The notes beneath the pieces were generated by a model that saw nothing but the letters and a program-made list of their open reading frames with translations, did not search any database and was not told the DNA's origin. A stretch of DNA of 6,424 nucleotides, from assembly GCA_015494385.1 (NCBI GenBank), contig WGBJ01000092.1, forward strand, positions 1-6,424, in the 5' to 3' direction. This DNA comes from Marinosulfonomonas sp. (GTDB lineage: Bacteria; Pseudomonadota; Alphaproteobacteria; Rhodobacterales; Rhodobacteraceae). This document shows, in pieces, positions 1 to 6,416 of this stretch; position 1 is the stretch's first letter; each line of letters opens with the position of its first letter. Made by a program: the position numbers and the translations under genes.

Positions 1-1
1 C

Positions 2-277
2 GCCTATGAGTGGCGCCGGCAGGTGGAACAGGCCGTGCCCGAGGTGATGGAGATGGTGAAAACCGAATTTGTCGAGGGGGTGGAGATCGAGAAGCTGGGC
101 GATCATTTCGAGGAACGTTTGCAGGCAGCGGGGTTCTTTTTCCCCGAGGCCAAGGCGGACCGGATGAAGCTGGCCCTGCGTAACATGTGGGCACGGCTGC
201 CCCTGACGCGGGCGGATGTGCAGACGTTGCATGGTATGCTGCGCCAGTTGGCGCGCTGGAAAGAGCGCGGGGAATAA
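2..277 (+). CDS. trmJ: TrmJ-type tRNA (cytidine/uridine-2'-O)-methyltransferase, C-terminal fragment
   Basis: The reading frame is open from the left edge to a TAA, giving the last 91 residues of a protein whose start lies outside the window. The GTG at 23 is internal, because the frame continues upstream of it without a stop. The tail carries the pattern of the TrmJ C-terminal helical extension: an EERLQAAGFF segment, then a conserved basic helix (LRNMWARLPLT) and the closing DVQTLHGMLRQL helix, which matches the LRGML ending of Escherichia coli TrmJ. In the family this extension follows a SPOUT methyltransferase domain that 2'-O-methylates position 32 of the tRNA anticodon loop in the cytoplasm. 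The SPOUT domain itself is not visible here, so the assignment rests on the tail alone. A related SPOUT RNA methyltransferase of the same subfamily is the main alternative. A 110-bp gap separates it from the next gene. Confidence 0.8.
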   Translation, partial: AYEWRRQVEQAVPEVMEMVKTEFVEGVEIEKLGDHFEERLQAAGFFFPEAKADRMKLALRNMWARLPLTRADVQTLHGMLRQLARWKERGE

Positions 278-322
278 GAGATTCTATGCCTGCGGCGCGG
301 ATATTTGTAGAACAAAGATGCT

Positions 323-349
323 GGGGAATTAGTCTTGCCCCTGCTTTTT
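323..349 (+). terminator. possible weak intrinsic terminator downstream of trmJ
   Basis: GGGGAA at 323-328 can pair with TTGCCCC at 335-341 (one bulged G, short AT-rich loop), followed after TGC by a run of five T at 345-349. The stem is short and the T-run is offset by three bases, so this is only a candidate. It sits in the 110-bp gap between trmJ and ctaA, where a transcript end would be sensible. No convincing promoter for ctaA could be fixed in the same gap. Confidence 0.3.
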
Positions 350-387
350 GTCGGTCGTAGTTTGACGGGAAACAGGAAGGGTGCGGT

Positions 388-1530
388 ATGAGCAAGAAGC
401 GCAGTATTTTTGAAGAGGTCGGTGCGGATGTAAAGCCCGAGGAGGTTGCACCCAGAACCGGCGTGATCGACAAGGCGCCAAAGGGCGCGCGGCGGGCTAT
501 TCGTGGCTGGCTGATGCTGGTCTTTGCTTTGGTTGCCTTGATGGTTCTTGTGGGCGGGGCCACGCGGCTAACCGATTCCGGCCTATCAATCACCGAATGG
601 AAACCTGTCACTGGGGCAATTCCGCCGATGAATGACGCGGATTGGGCCAGCGAGTTTGCCAAATATCAGGCCAGCCCCGAATTCCGGTTGCAAAACAGCA
701 AGATGACGGTGGCCGAATTCAAATCTATCTACTGGTGGGAATGGGGCCACCGGCAGTTGGGCCGGTTTATCGGTGTGGTCTGGGCCATCGGGTTCCTGTT
801 TTTCTGGCTGACCAAAAAGATACCGGCGGGCTGGACAAACCGCCTGCTGGGCCTCGGGGCTCTGGGAGGATTGCAGGGCGCGATTGGCTGGTGGATGGTC
901 TCCAGCGGATTGACGGGGCGGATGGTCGATGTGGCATCCTACCGGCTCGCTATTCATCTTGGCCTGGCGTTCATCATTCTGGGGCTTTCGGCGTGGTATA
1001 TCTTCCTTTTGTCGCGGTCCGAGGCCGAGATCATGCAGGCGCGCCGTGGCAGGGAAGGCAAGCTGTTTTCCATGTCTACCGGCCTGATGCACTTGACCTT
1101 TCTGCAAATCCTGCTGGGCGCTTTGGTGGCGGGCATTGATGCTGGTCGCGGCTATATCGACTGGCCCTTGATGGGCGGGCAGGTGATACCCGACGGGATG
1201 TTTGATTATGTGCCGTGGTGGAGCAATTTCTTTGAAAACCCCGCCTTGGTGCAGTTCATTCACCGGCTGGTCGGCTATCTGGTGCTGGCCTTTGCCATCG
1301 TTGTCTGGCGGCGTTCGCGCAGTTGTGGCAACCGCAAGACAAAGGCTGCGTTCAACATGCTGTTGGCGATGGTATCGGTGCAGGTGGTGCTGGGGATCAC
1401 TACGGTGATGCTGGCGGCGCAGATGCATGTGGCCCTGAACCATCAGTTCGGCGCAATTCTGCTGTGGGTGATGATCCTGCGGTCACGTTTTCTGGCGGGC
1501 TATCCTGTGGCCCAGAGTGTAAGGGGCTAA
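388..1530 (+). CDS. ctaA: Heme A synthase (COX15/CtaA family)
   Basis: This 380-residue integral membrane protein converts heme O to heme A by oxidising the C8 methyl group to a formyl group, supplying the cofactor of aa3-type cytochrome c oxidase in the cytoplasmic membrane. About eight hydrophobic segments are visible (roughly 40-58, 125-142, 150-170, 185-208, 232-250, 288-306, 320-342 and 348-368), matching the two four-helix halves of the family. The conserved heme-ligand histidines are present: H121 in EWGHRQLGR, H190 in RLAIHLGLAF, H292 in FIHRLVGY and H352 in ALNHQFGA. The first periplasmic loop begins with the family signature VGGATRLTDSGLSITEW (residues 55-71). The cysteine pair of Bacillus-type CtaA is absent, as expected for the alphaproteobacterial/mitochondrial COX15 class. 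The ATG is supported by AGGAAGG at 374-380, 7 nt upstream. The soluble N-terminal stretch (RSIFEEVG) resembles Rhodobacteraceae homologues. It is probably cotranscribed with the carboxypeptidase 4 bp downstream. Confidence 0.96.
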   Translation: MSKKRSIFEEVGADVKPEEVAPRTGVIDKAPKGARRAIRGWLMLVFALVALMVLVGGATRLTDSGLSITEWKPVTGAIPPMNDADWASEFAKYQASPEFRLQNSKMTVAEFKSIYWWEWGHRQLGRFIGVVWAIGFLFFWLTKKIPAGWTNRLLGLGALGGLQGAIGWWMVSSGLTGRMVDVASYRLAIHLGLAFIILGLSAWYIFLLSRSEAEIMQARRGREGKLFSMSTGLMHLTFLQILLGALVAGIDAGRGYIDWPLMGGQVIPDGMFDYVPWWSNFFENPALVQFIHRLVGYLVLAFAIVVWRRSRSCGNRKTKAAFNMLLAMVSVQVVLGITTVMLAAQMHVALNHQFGAILLWVMILRSRFLAGYPVAQSVRG

Positions 1531-1534
1531 GGCA

Positions 1535-3013
1535 ATGGCTGCATATGATGATTTGATGGCGTATGAGCGCGACACGCAGGCGTTGGGGCAGGTTTCGGGC
1601 CGGCTGGGCTGGGATCAGGAAACCATGATGCCCCGTGGCGCGGCAGGGCAGCGGGCCGAGGAAATGGCGGCGATGTCCTCCGTATTGCACGCGCGGCGCA
1701 CCGACCCGAAGGTGGGCGATTGGCTGGCGGCGATTGATGACTCCACACTGGATGCGGTCGGGCAGGCCAACATGCGTCATATCCGGCGCGGCTATACCCG
1801 CACGATGAAGATACCGGCGCGGCTGGCGACCGAACAGGCCAAACTGCATTCGATGGCGCAAGGCATCTGGGCACAGGCCCGCGCGGACGAGGATTTCGCC
1901 GGATTTGCCCCGACGCTAAAGCAGGTTTTGAAGCTAAAGCGCGAAGAGGCGGCGGCGCTGGCCGATGGCGGCGATCTGTATGACGCGCTGCTGGATGATT
2001 ACGAGCCGGGCGCCAAAGCGTCCGAGCTGGAAGCGATGTTTGGCGCCCTGCGCCCGCGTCTGGTGGCACTGCGCGAACGGGTGCTGGGGGCCGAGAACCA
2101 GCCCGCAACGCTTGAGGCGAAGTTTGACGAGGCGCTGCAACTGGAATTGACCCGCAAGCTGGCTATCACCTTTGGCTATGACATGAACCACGGGCGGATC
2201 GACAAGGCGGTGCATCCGTTTTCCTCCGGTTCCGGCCATGATGTGCGCATCACCACCCGCACCAACCCCTATGATCCGTTCAACTGCTTTTATTCCACCA
2301 TCCACGAAGTGGGTCACGGCTGTTACGAGCAGAATATTGATGATGCCCATCTGTTAACCCCGCTGGGGCGGGGCGTTTCCATGGGCGTTCACGAAAGCCA
2401 AAGCCGGATCTATGAAAACCAGATCGGGCGCGGACAGGCGTTCACCGGCTGGCTGTTTGGCCAGATGAACGAGGTGTTCGGCGATTTCGGGGTGGCGGAT
2501 GCGGATGCGTTTTACGCCACGGTTAACCGCGTAAACTCCGGCTATATCCGCACCGAGGCGGACGAGGTGCATTATAACCTGCACGTCCTGCTGCGGTTTG
2601 ATCTGGAACGCGCAATGATCGCCGGAAATCTGGATGTGGACGACCTGCCGGACGCCTGGAACGAACGGTTCGAGGATGATTTCGGCGTGGCGGTGTACAA
2701 GCCGTCAAACGGCTGTTTGCAGGATGTGCATTGGTCGGTCGGGTTGTTTGGCTATTTCCCGACTTATAGCTTGGGCAATGTCTACGCCGGTTGCCTGAAC
2801 AAGGCGATGCGCGACGCGCTGCCTGATCTGGACGCGGAGCTGGCGGCGGGGAACACCGCACCGGCCACCGGATGGCTGCGGGAAAACATACAGCAATACG
2901 GCGGGTTGTACCGGCCCAAAGAGCTGATCGAAAAGGCCTGCGGCTTTGCCCCGTCCGAGGCCCCCTTGCTGGATTATCTGGAAGCGAAATTCGGCGGCAT
3001 TTACGGGGTTTAA
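1535..3013 (+). CDS. M32-family metallocarboxypeptidase (carboxypeptidase Taq type)
   Basis: This 492-residue protein has the usual length of the M32 family. These are cytoplasmic zinc-dependent exopeptidases that release C-terminal residues from peptides. All family motifs are visible in order: HPF (227-229), DVRIT as the DxRxT motif (236-240), the zinc site HEVGH (257-261), HESQS containing the third ligand E287 (286-290), IRTEAD (338-343) and GCLQDVHW (393-400), followed by GYFPTYSLGN. The N-terminus has the family's GRLGWDQETMMPRGA block (residues 22-36). There is no signal peptide or membrane segment. The ATG is preceded by AAGGGG at 1521-1526 with 8-nt spacing, lying across the end of ctaA. 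Only 4 bp separate the two genes, so they are probably one transcript, although peptide turnover has no obvious link to heme A synthesis. The protein looks intact. Its physiological substrate cannot be told from sequence. Confidence 0.95.
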   Translation: MAAYDDLMAYERDTQALGQVSGRLGWDQETMMPRGAAGQRAEEMAAMSSVLHARRTDPKVGDWLAAIDDSTLDAVGQANMRHIRRGYTRTMKIPARLATEQAKLHSMAQGIWAQARADEDFAGFAPTLKQVLKLKREEAAALADGGDLYDALLDDYEPGAKASELEAMFGALRPRLVALRERVLGAENQPATLEAKFDEALQLELTRKLAITFGYDMNHGRIDKAVHPFSSGSGHDVRITTRTNPYDPFNCFYSTIHEVGHGCYEQNIDDAHLLTPLGRGVSMGVHESQSRIYENQIGRGQAFTGWLFGQMNEVFGDFGVADADAFYATVNRVNSGYIRTEADEVHYNLHVLLRFDLERAMIAGNLDVDDLPDAWNERFEDDFGVAVYKPSNGCLQDVHWSVGLFGYFPTYSLGNVYAGCLNKAMRDALPDLDAELAAGNTAPATGWLRENIQQYGGLYRPKELIEKACGFAPSEAPLLDYLEAKFGGIYGV

Positions 3014-3030
3014 CGCCCGCCCGCCGAACA

Positions 3031-3043
3031 GCGCTTGAAGCGC
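3031..3043 (+). repeat. short perfect inverted repeat
   Basis: GCGCTT and AAGCGC flank a single G, giving a five-base-pair stem with a TGA loop if transcribed. No T-run follows, so it is not a standard intrinsic terminator for the carboxypeptidase gene. It ends exactly where the longer inverted repeat at 3044 begins, so the two stems could stack in RNA. Confidence 0.5.
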
Positions 3044-3083
3044 CCCCTGTGATGTGCGAAAAATTTGCCAAGCATTACAGGGG
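3044..3083 (+). promoter_or_regulatory. long stem-loop enclosing the aminotransferase Shine-Dalgarno
   Basis: CCCCTGTGATGT (3044-3055) can pair over twelve positions with GCATTACAGGGG (3072-3083), with only two G-U wobbles in RNA. The intervening 16 nt can add a smaller nested stem (GCGAA with TTTGC around an AAA loop). The 3' arm contains most of the AGGGGA ribosome-binding site (3079-3084) of the gene at 3092, so folding would block ribosome entry. The pairing is read directly from sequence. A regulatory role is inferred. A poor promoter-like pair (TTGAAG at 3035, AAAAAT at 3059, 18-bp spacer) overlaps it. Transcripts starting near 3071 would lack the left arm and escape masking. Confidence 0.5.
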
Positions 3084-3084
3084 A
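3079..3084 (+). promoter_or_regulatory. Shine-Dalgarno that fixes the aminotransferase start
   Basis: AGGGGA lies 7 nt before the ATG at 3092, an ideal spacing. It rules against the longer frame from TTG at 3065, which would put the start inside the hairpin loop and have no ribosome-binding site at a suitable distance. The homologous family N-terminus (MPGFEL) also begins at 3092. Confidence 0.8.
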
Positions 3085-3091
3085 CAGCACC

Positions 3092-4228
3092 ATGCCAGGC
3101 TTTGAGTTGATCGGACAGGAAGAACGCGACGCGCTCAATGCGTTGATGGACGAGGGCGGGGTGTTCTTTGCTCACGGCTTTGATGCCAAACGCAAGCGGT
3201 ATCATGTGCGCGAGCTGGAAGCGGATTTTCGCGAATTCCTGTCCTGCCATGATGCGCTGTGCGTGTCCTCGGGCACCGCGGCGATCAAGGTGGCGTTGAA
3301 ATCTTTGGGGGTTGGCTTTGGGGATGAAGTGATCACCCAAGGGTTTAATTTCATTGCAGATTTTGAAGCAATCATTGATTGCGGCGCTACCCCCGTGGTG
3401 GCCGGATCGGATGATACATTGAACATGGACCCCGCACAGCTTGAGGCGCTTATCACCGATAAGACCAAGGCGATCATGCCGGTGCATATGCTGGGCGTGC
3501 CCGCGCGGCTGGACGAAATATTCGCCATTGCCGCCCGCCACAACATCCCCGTAATCGAGGACGCCTGCGAGGCGATCGGTGCAAAATACAACGGCCGTTA
3601 CGCGGGCACTTTGGGGGCGGCGGGCGTGTTCAGTTTCGACTATGGCAAGGCGATCACCACGGGCGAGGGCGGTTTGGTCATTCTGAACGATGAAAAGATG
3701 GCCGTCACCGCGCGGCAATATCACGATCACGGGCATATGAACCTGCCCGACATCCCGCGCGGGCTGGATCGGGCCGGTGTGGCCGGATTTAACTACCGGA
3801 TGAGCGAATTGAACGCGGTGGTCGGCAAGGTGCAGTTGAAGAAACTGGAATACATCGTCGCGGAATCCGGCAAGCGGTATAAGGCGCTGGATCAGGGGAT
3901 TACCTCGGGCGTTTACAAGAAACGCGCGGTGCCGGACGTGGCGGAACCCGCCTATGACACCTATATCGTCGAGGTGGCGGATGCGCAGATCAGGGAGCAT
4001 GCGATCCAGTTGCTGGGCGACATGGGCTTTGGCACCAAAAACCTGCCGGACGCGATGAACTGGCATTGTTCGGTGTTCTGGGATCACATGGGGTTTGACA
4101 CGAAAACACAGGCGCAACTGGATACGCTGGCGTTGTTGGAACGTCAGATTGCCATTCCGGTGATGCTGGGCAAATCGGTGGATGAATTTGCCGAACTTGC
4201 GGTGGCCCTGAACGGGCTGACGGGTTAG
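3092..4228 (+). CDS. DegT/DnrJ/EryC1/StrS-family aminotransferase, KdnA-like
   Basis: This is a 378-residue PLP-dependent sugar aminotransferase, probably cytoplasmic, that converts a keto- or aldehydo-sugar to an amino sugar using an amino acid donor. Visible landmarks are the cofactor phosphate-binding segment SSGTAA (59-64), the pyridine-nitrogen aspartate D157 in VIEDACEAIGA, the Schiff-base lysine K186 in SFDYGKAITTGEGG and the FNYRMSELNA block (233-242). The MPGFEL start, the QYHDHGH segment (209-215) and the NWHC element (323-326) recall KdnA, the transaminase making 8-amino-3,8-dideoxy-octulosonate (Kdo8N) in Shewanella. PseC/ArnB-type 4-ketosugar aminotransferases look less similar. 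The likeness to KdnA is from memory of the family and has not been searched. The start at 3092 has a good Shine-Dalgarno. It heads a cassette with a cytidylyltransferase 3 bp downstream, which fits an amino sugar made for CMP activation. The family call is firm, the exact substrate is not. Confidence 0.9.
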   Translation: MPGFELIGQEERDALNALMDEGGVFFAHGFDAKRKRYHVRELEADFREFLSCHDALCVSSGTAAIKVALKSLGVGFGDEVITQGFNFIADFEAIIDCGATPVVAGSDDTLNMDPAQLEALITDKTKAIMPVHMLGVPARLDEIFAIAARHNIPVIEDACEAIGAKYNGRYAGTLGAAGVFSFDYGKAITTGEGGLVILNDEKMAVTARQYHDHGHMNLPDIPRGLDRAGVAGFNYRMSELNAVVGKVQLKKLEYIVAESGKRYKALDQGITSGVYKKRAVPDVAEPAYDTYIVEVADAQIREHAIQLLGDMGFGTKNLPDAMNWHCSVFWDHMGFDTKTQAQLDTLALLERQIAIPVMLGKSVDEFAELAVALNGLTG

Positions 4229-4231
4229 GCG

Positions 4232-4936
4232 ATGCTGGTCATTGTGCCTGCCCGCCAAGGCTCCAAGGGGGTGCCGGGCAAGAATACCAAGGATTTTCGC
4301 GGCGCACCGCTGGTGGAGTGGAGCTTTGCCGCAGGGTTGGCGATTGCCCGTGATCTGGGCGCGCCGGTGGTTTGTACCACGGATGACGCGGAAATCGGCG
4401 CGCTGGTTCAGGTGGGTTATGCCGATCAGGTGCTGATACATGACCGCGCCGCCGATCTGGCCGATGATAACGCCGGTATGGCGGGGGTGGTGCTGGACGT
4501 TTGCAAACGGTTCGGGGCCAGTCGCTATGTGCTGCTGCAACCCACGTCGCCCTTGCGGCTGGTGGGTGATCTGGCGGCGCTGGTGGCGGAAACGCAGGCG
4601 CATGAAACTGTGGTGTCCTGCACCAACCCTTGCGAACATCCCGAAGATTTGATCGTGCTGGACGGGGCGAAAGGGGTGCCTGCCATTCCCGCGCCCAAAT
4701 CCGCCCGCAGGCAGGATCGGGCCACCGAATACCGCTTTGTTGACGGCAGCTATTACGCGGGGCGGGTGAATACGTTGCTAGAGGCCGATACTTTCCTGCC
4801 TGCCGATGCCCGTTACCACACGCTGAGCATGCCCACCGGCGTTGACATCGATACGCCGCATGATTGGGCCATGGCCGAGGCACAGCACGACTGGCTACTG
4901 GCGCAGGGGTATGAATTTGTCCGCCCGCGCCGCTGA
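4232..4936 (+). CDS. NeuA-family CMP-sugar cytidylyltransferase (acylneuraminate type)
   Basis: This 234-residue nucleotidyltransferase joins CMP from CTP to a 2-keto acid sugar, releasing pyrophosphate. The N-terminal CTP-binding motif IVPARQGSKGVPGKN (4-18), the LLQPTSPLR strand-loop (101-109), the RRQDR element (159-163) with the following sugar-pocket segment VDGSYYAGRVN, and the metal-binding GVDIDTPHDW (203-212) are all present. The GSKG form of the first motif places it with the NeuA/PseF/LegF group rather than with KdsB, which normally reads GSTR. The length is typical for the family. The ATG follows the aminotransferase stop by 3 bp and has only a weak GGG-containing site upstream, so translation is probably coupled. 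The 3' end overlaps the next gene. Candidate substrates are a nonulosonic acid or an octulosonic acid such as an 8-amino sugar. Context favours the product of the adjacent aminotransferase pathway. Confidence 0.9.
   Translation: MLVIVPARQGSKGVPGKNTKDFRGAPLVEWSFAAGLAIARDLGAPVVCTTDDAEIGALVQVGYADQVLIHDRAADLADDNAGMAGVVLDVCKRFGASRYVLLQPTSPLRLVGDLAALVAETQAHETVVSCTNPCEHPEDLIVLDGAKGVPAIPAPKSARRQDRATEYRFVDGSYYAGRVNTLLEADTFLPADARYHTLSMPTGVDIDTPHDWAMAEAQHDWLLAQGYEFVRPRR
4905..4909 (+). promoter_or_regulatory. Shine-Dalgarno that questions the GMC oxidoreductase start
   Basis: AGGGG ends one base before the ATG at 4911, too close for normal initiation there, but lies 7 nt before an in-frame TTG at 4917. 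Either the true start is the TTG, or initiation at the ATG relies on coupling to the overlapping cytidylyltransferase gene. Confidence 0.45.
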
Positions 4937-6416
4937 TATCATCATCATTGGCGCAGGGGCTGCCGGATTGGAGCTGGCGCGGATTGCCTCGCGTCAGGAG
5001 CTGGCCGTGGTGCTGTTTGAACAGGGGGCGCCAAACGGGCGGCATTTGTTTCAGCGTATTCCGCTGATGGTGGGCAAGATCATCGGCAACCGCCGGTTTG
5101 TGGACGCACAGGATTCGGCGCCGCAAGTGGCCGCTGGCAATCGCAAATTGCCGGTGCTGACCGGGCGCGGACTGGGTGGGTCATCCCGGGTGAATGGTAA
5201 TGTGGCCTATGCGGGACCGCTGGAGCGGTATCGGCATGTGTTTGATGGCGTTAACCTTGATTATAGCAATGTATTAAACACCTTACATGACGACATAAAT
5301 GCGCCGCGCCCGCACAGTTGGGCCGATGGCTTGTCGGAAAAATTCCTGACGGCCGCTGCCAAACTGGGTACCCCACGTGTGAATGATCCTGACATTGCTG
5401 GTGAATTTGCAGGCGCTTCGGTGCTGCATGTGAACACGAAATACGGGTTGCGCCACAACCATCTGGAAGCCTTCCGCGCCAATGCCGCACCACAGAACAT
5501 CCGCATCATCCGCGCACCGGTGGAACGGATAATAATGGATGGCAAACGTGCCACCGGCGTGACCTATGAAGGCGGCGAAATCTATGCGGGCGAAGTGGTG
5601 TTAAGCGCCGGTGCCATATCCTCGCCGCTGTTGCTGATGCGCAGCGGCATCGGGGCGGCGGATATGTTGCACGCGGCGGGTCTGCCCGTGTTGCATGATC
5701 TGCCCCATGTCGGGCGGCACCTGAAAGACCACGCCAACCTGCGTCTGCAATTTTCCTGCCCCGGCCACAACACCCTGAACCAGAAAACCCGCGGGGTGCG
5801 GGCGCTGTGGGAAGGGGTGAAATATGTGCTGGGACGCAAGGACAGCATTCTGCGGGGGCCGGGGGCCTCGGCCGGGGCGAATTTTGCCGATGGCGATGTT
5901 TTTCGCGATGCCTATCGCATCCAGCTGGTGCATTTCACGCAAGACCGCTCGCAGGTGTCCGACAAAGGCATCGTGTTTGAGCGGGCGCAAAAGGCGTCGC
6001 TTGGGATTTACGCGCTCTGGCCGAAATCCGAAGGGTCGGTGAGGGTTACAGCGGATGGCGCGCAGATTGATCCGGGGTTTTTGACCGATCCGGCGGATGT
6101 GGCAACCTCCTTGCGCGGCATGGCGCAGGCCCGCGCGTTGATGGCGGAAATGGGGTTTGAACCGGATCCGGTGGATGCGCCGGACGAGGATGTTTTGCGT
6201 GGCGGGGTTTATTCCGGCTATCACCTGATCGGGAGCAACCGCATGTCACAGGACGCAGATAGCGGCGTTGTCGGGGCCGATTTTGCGGTGCATGGATTGG
6301 AAGGGCTGTCGATCTGTGACGCCTCGGTGATGCCTGATCACCTGTCCAGCCACAGCTACCTGCCGACCATCGCCATGGCGCGGATGTTTGCGCAACAGCG
6401 GGGGTGGGCGGCATGA
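4911..6416 (+). CDS. GMC-family FAD-dependent oxidoreductase
   Basis: This 501-residue flavoprotein belongs to the glucose-methanol-choline family, which oxidises primary or secondary alcohols. The N-terminal FAD dinucleotide fold shows GAGAAG (14-19) and an acidic residue E37 after the second strand. Signature 1 is TGRGLGGSSRVNGN (84-97) and signature 2 is GAISSPLLLMRSGIG (234-248). The C-terminal domain has the two active-site histidines in the glucose-oxidase arrangement: H438 in GYHLIG and H481 in LSSHSY, separated by the VHGLEGLSICDASVMP segment (460-475). There is no signal peptide, so it should act in the cytoplasm. At 501 residues it is shorter than most members (about 530-560), mainly after signature 1, and the usual H-x-x-G-T-C/S-R-M reads HLIGSNRM. 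ATG 4911 overlaps the preceding gene by 26 bp. TTG 4917 is a rival start with better Shine-Dalgarno spacing. A longer frame from 4842 lies deep in the cytidylyltransferase gene and adds no family sequence. The alcohol substrate is unknown. Context points to a sugar. Confidence 0.9.
   Translation: MNLSARAADIIIIGAGAAGLELARIASRQELAVVLFEQGAPNGRHLFQRIPLMVGKIIGNRRFVDAQDSAPQVAAGNRKLPVLTGRGLGGSSRVNGNVAYAGPLERYRHVFDGVNLDYSNVLNTLHDDINAPRPHSWADGLSEKFLTAAAKLGTPRVNDPDIAGEFAGASVLHVNTKYGLRHNHLEAFRANAAPQNIRIIRAPVERIIMDGKRATGVTYEGGEIYAGEVVLSAGAISSPLLLMRSGIGAADMLHAAGLPVLHDLPHVGRHLKDHANLRLQFSCPGHNTLNQKTRGVRALWEGVKYVLGRKDSILRGPGASAGANFADGDVFRDAYRIQLVHFTQDRSQVSDKGIVFERAQKASLGIYALWPKSEGSVRVTADGAQIDPGFLTDPADVATSLRGMAQARALMAEMGFEPDPVDAPDEDVLRGGVYSGYHLIGSNRMSQDADSGVVGADFAVHGLEGLSICDASVMPDHLSSHSYLPTIAMARMFAQQRGWAA

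Noticed and set aside
362..390. TTGACG at 362-367 as the -35 box of a ctaA promoter
   Set aside because: With a normal spacer the -10 box would fall on the start codon and transcription would begin inside the gene. No better pair was found in the gap.
586..1443. A 285-codon minus-strand open frame opposite ctaA
   Set aside because: It is in the same antisense codon register with the same explanation. The translation is low-complexity in His, Gln and Pro, with none of the features of a real protein.
3031..3043. Intrinsic terminator for the carboxypeptidase gene
   Set aside because: The stem is only five pairs and is followed by a C-run and mixed sequence rather than a T-run.
3065..3091. TTG at 3065 as start of the aminotransferase, adding nine residues
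   Set aside because: It has no ribosome-binding site, lies in the hairpin loop, and the family N-terminus and a good Shine-Dalgarno both point to ATG 3092.
2705..4639. A 644-codon open frame on the minus strand spanning the carboxypeptidase end, the aminotransferase and part of the cytidylyltransferase
   Set aside because: The three sense genes share one reading frame and this antisense frame is in codon register with them, so it stays open simply because TTA, CTA and TCA codons are rare in this genome. Its translation is rich in His, Arg and Gln, has no domain pattern and crosses gene borders.
4842..4910. ATG at 4842 as start of the GMC oxidoreductase
   Set aside because: It would overlap the cytidylyltransferase by 95 bases, and the added residues are an out-of-frame reading of that gene's conserved DIDTP region. 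The flavin-binding fold starts just after 4911.
5601..6224. A 207-codon minus-strand open frame opposite the GMC gene
   Set aside because: It is again in register with the sense codons and has an Arg/His/Pro-rich translation without motifs.
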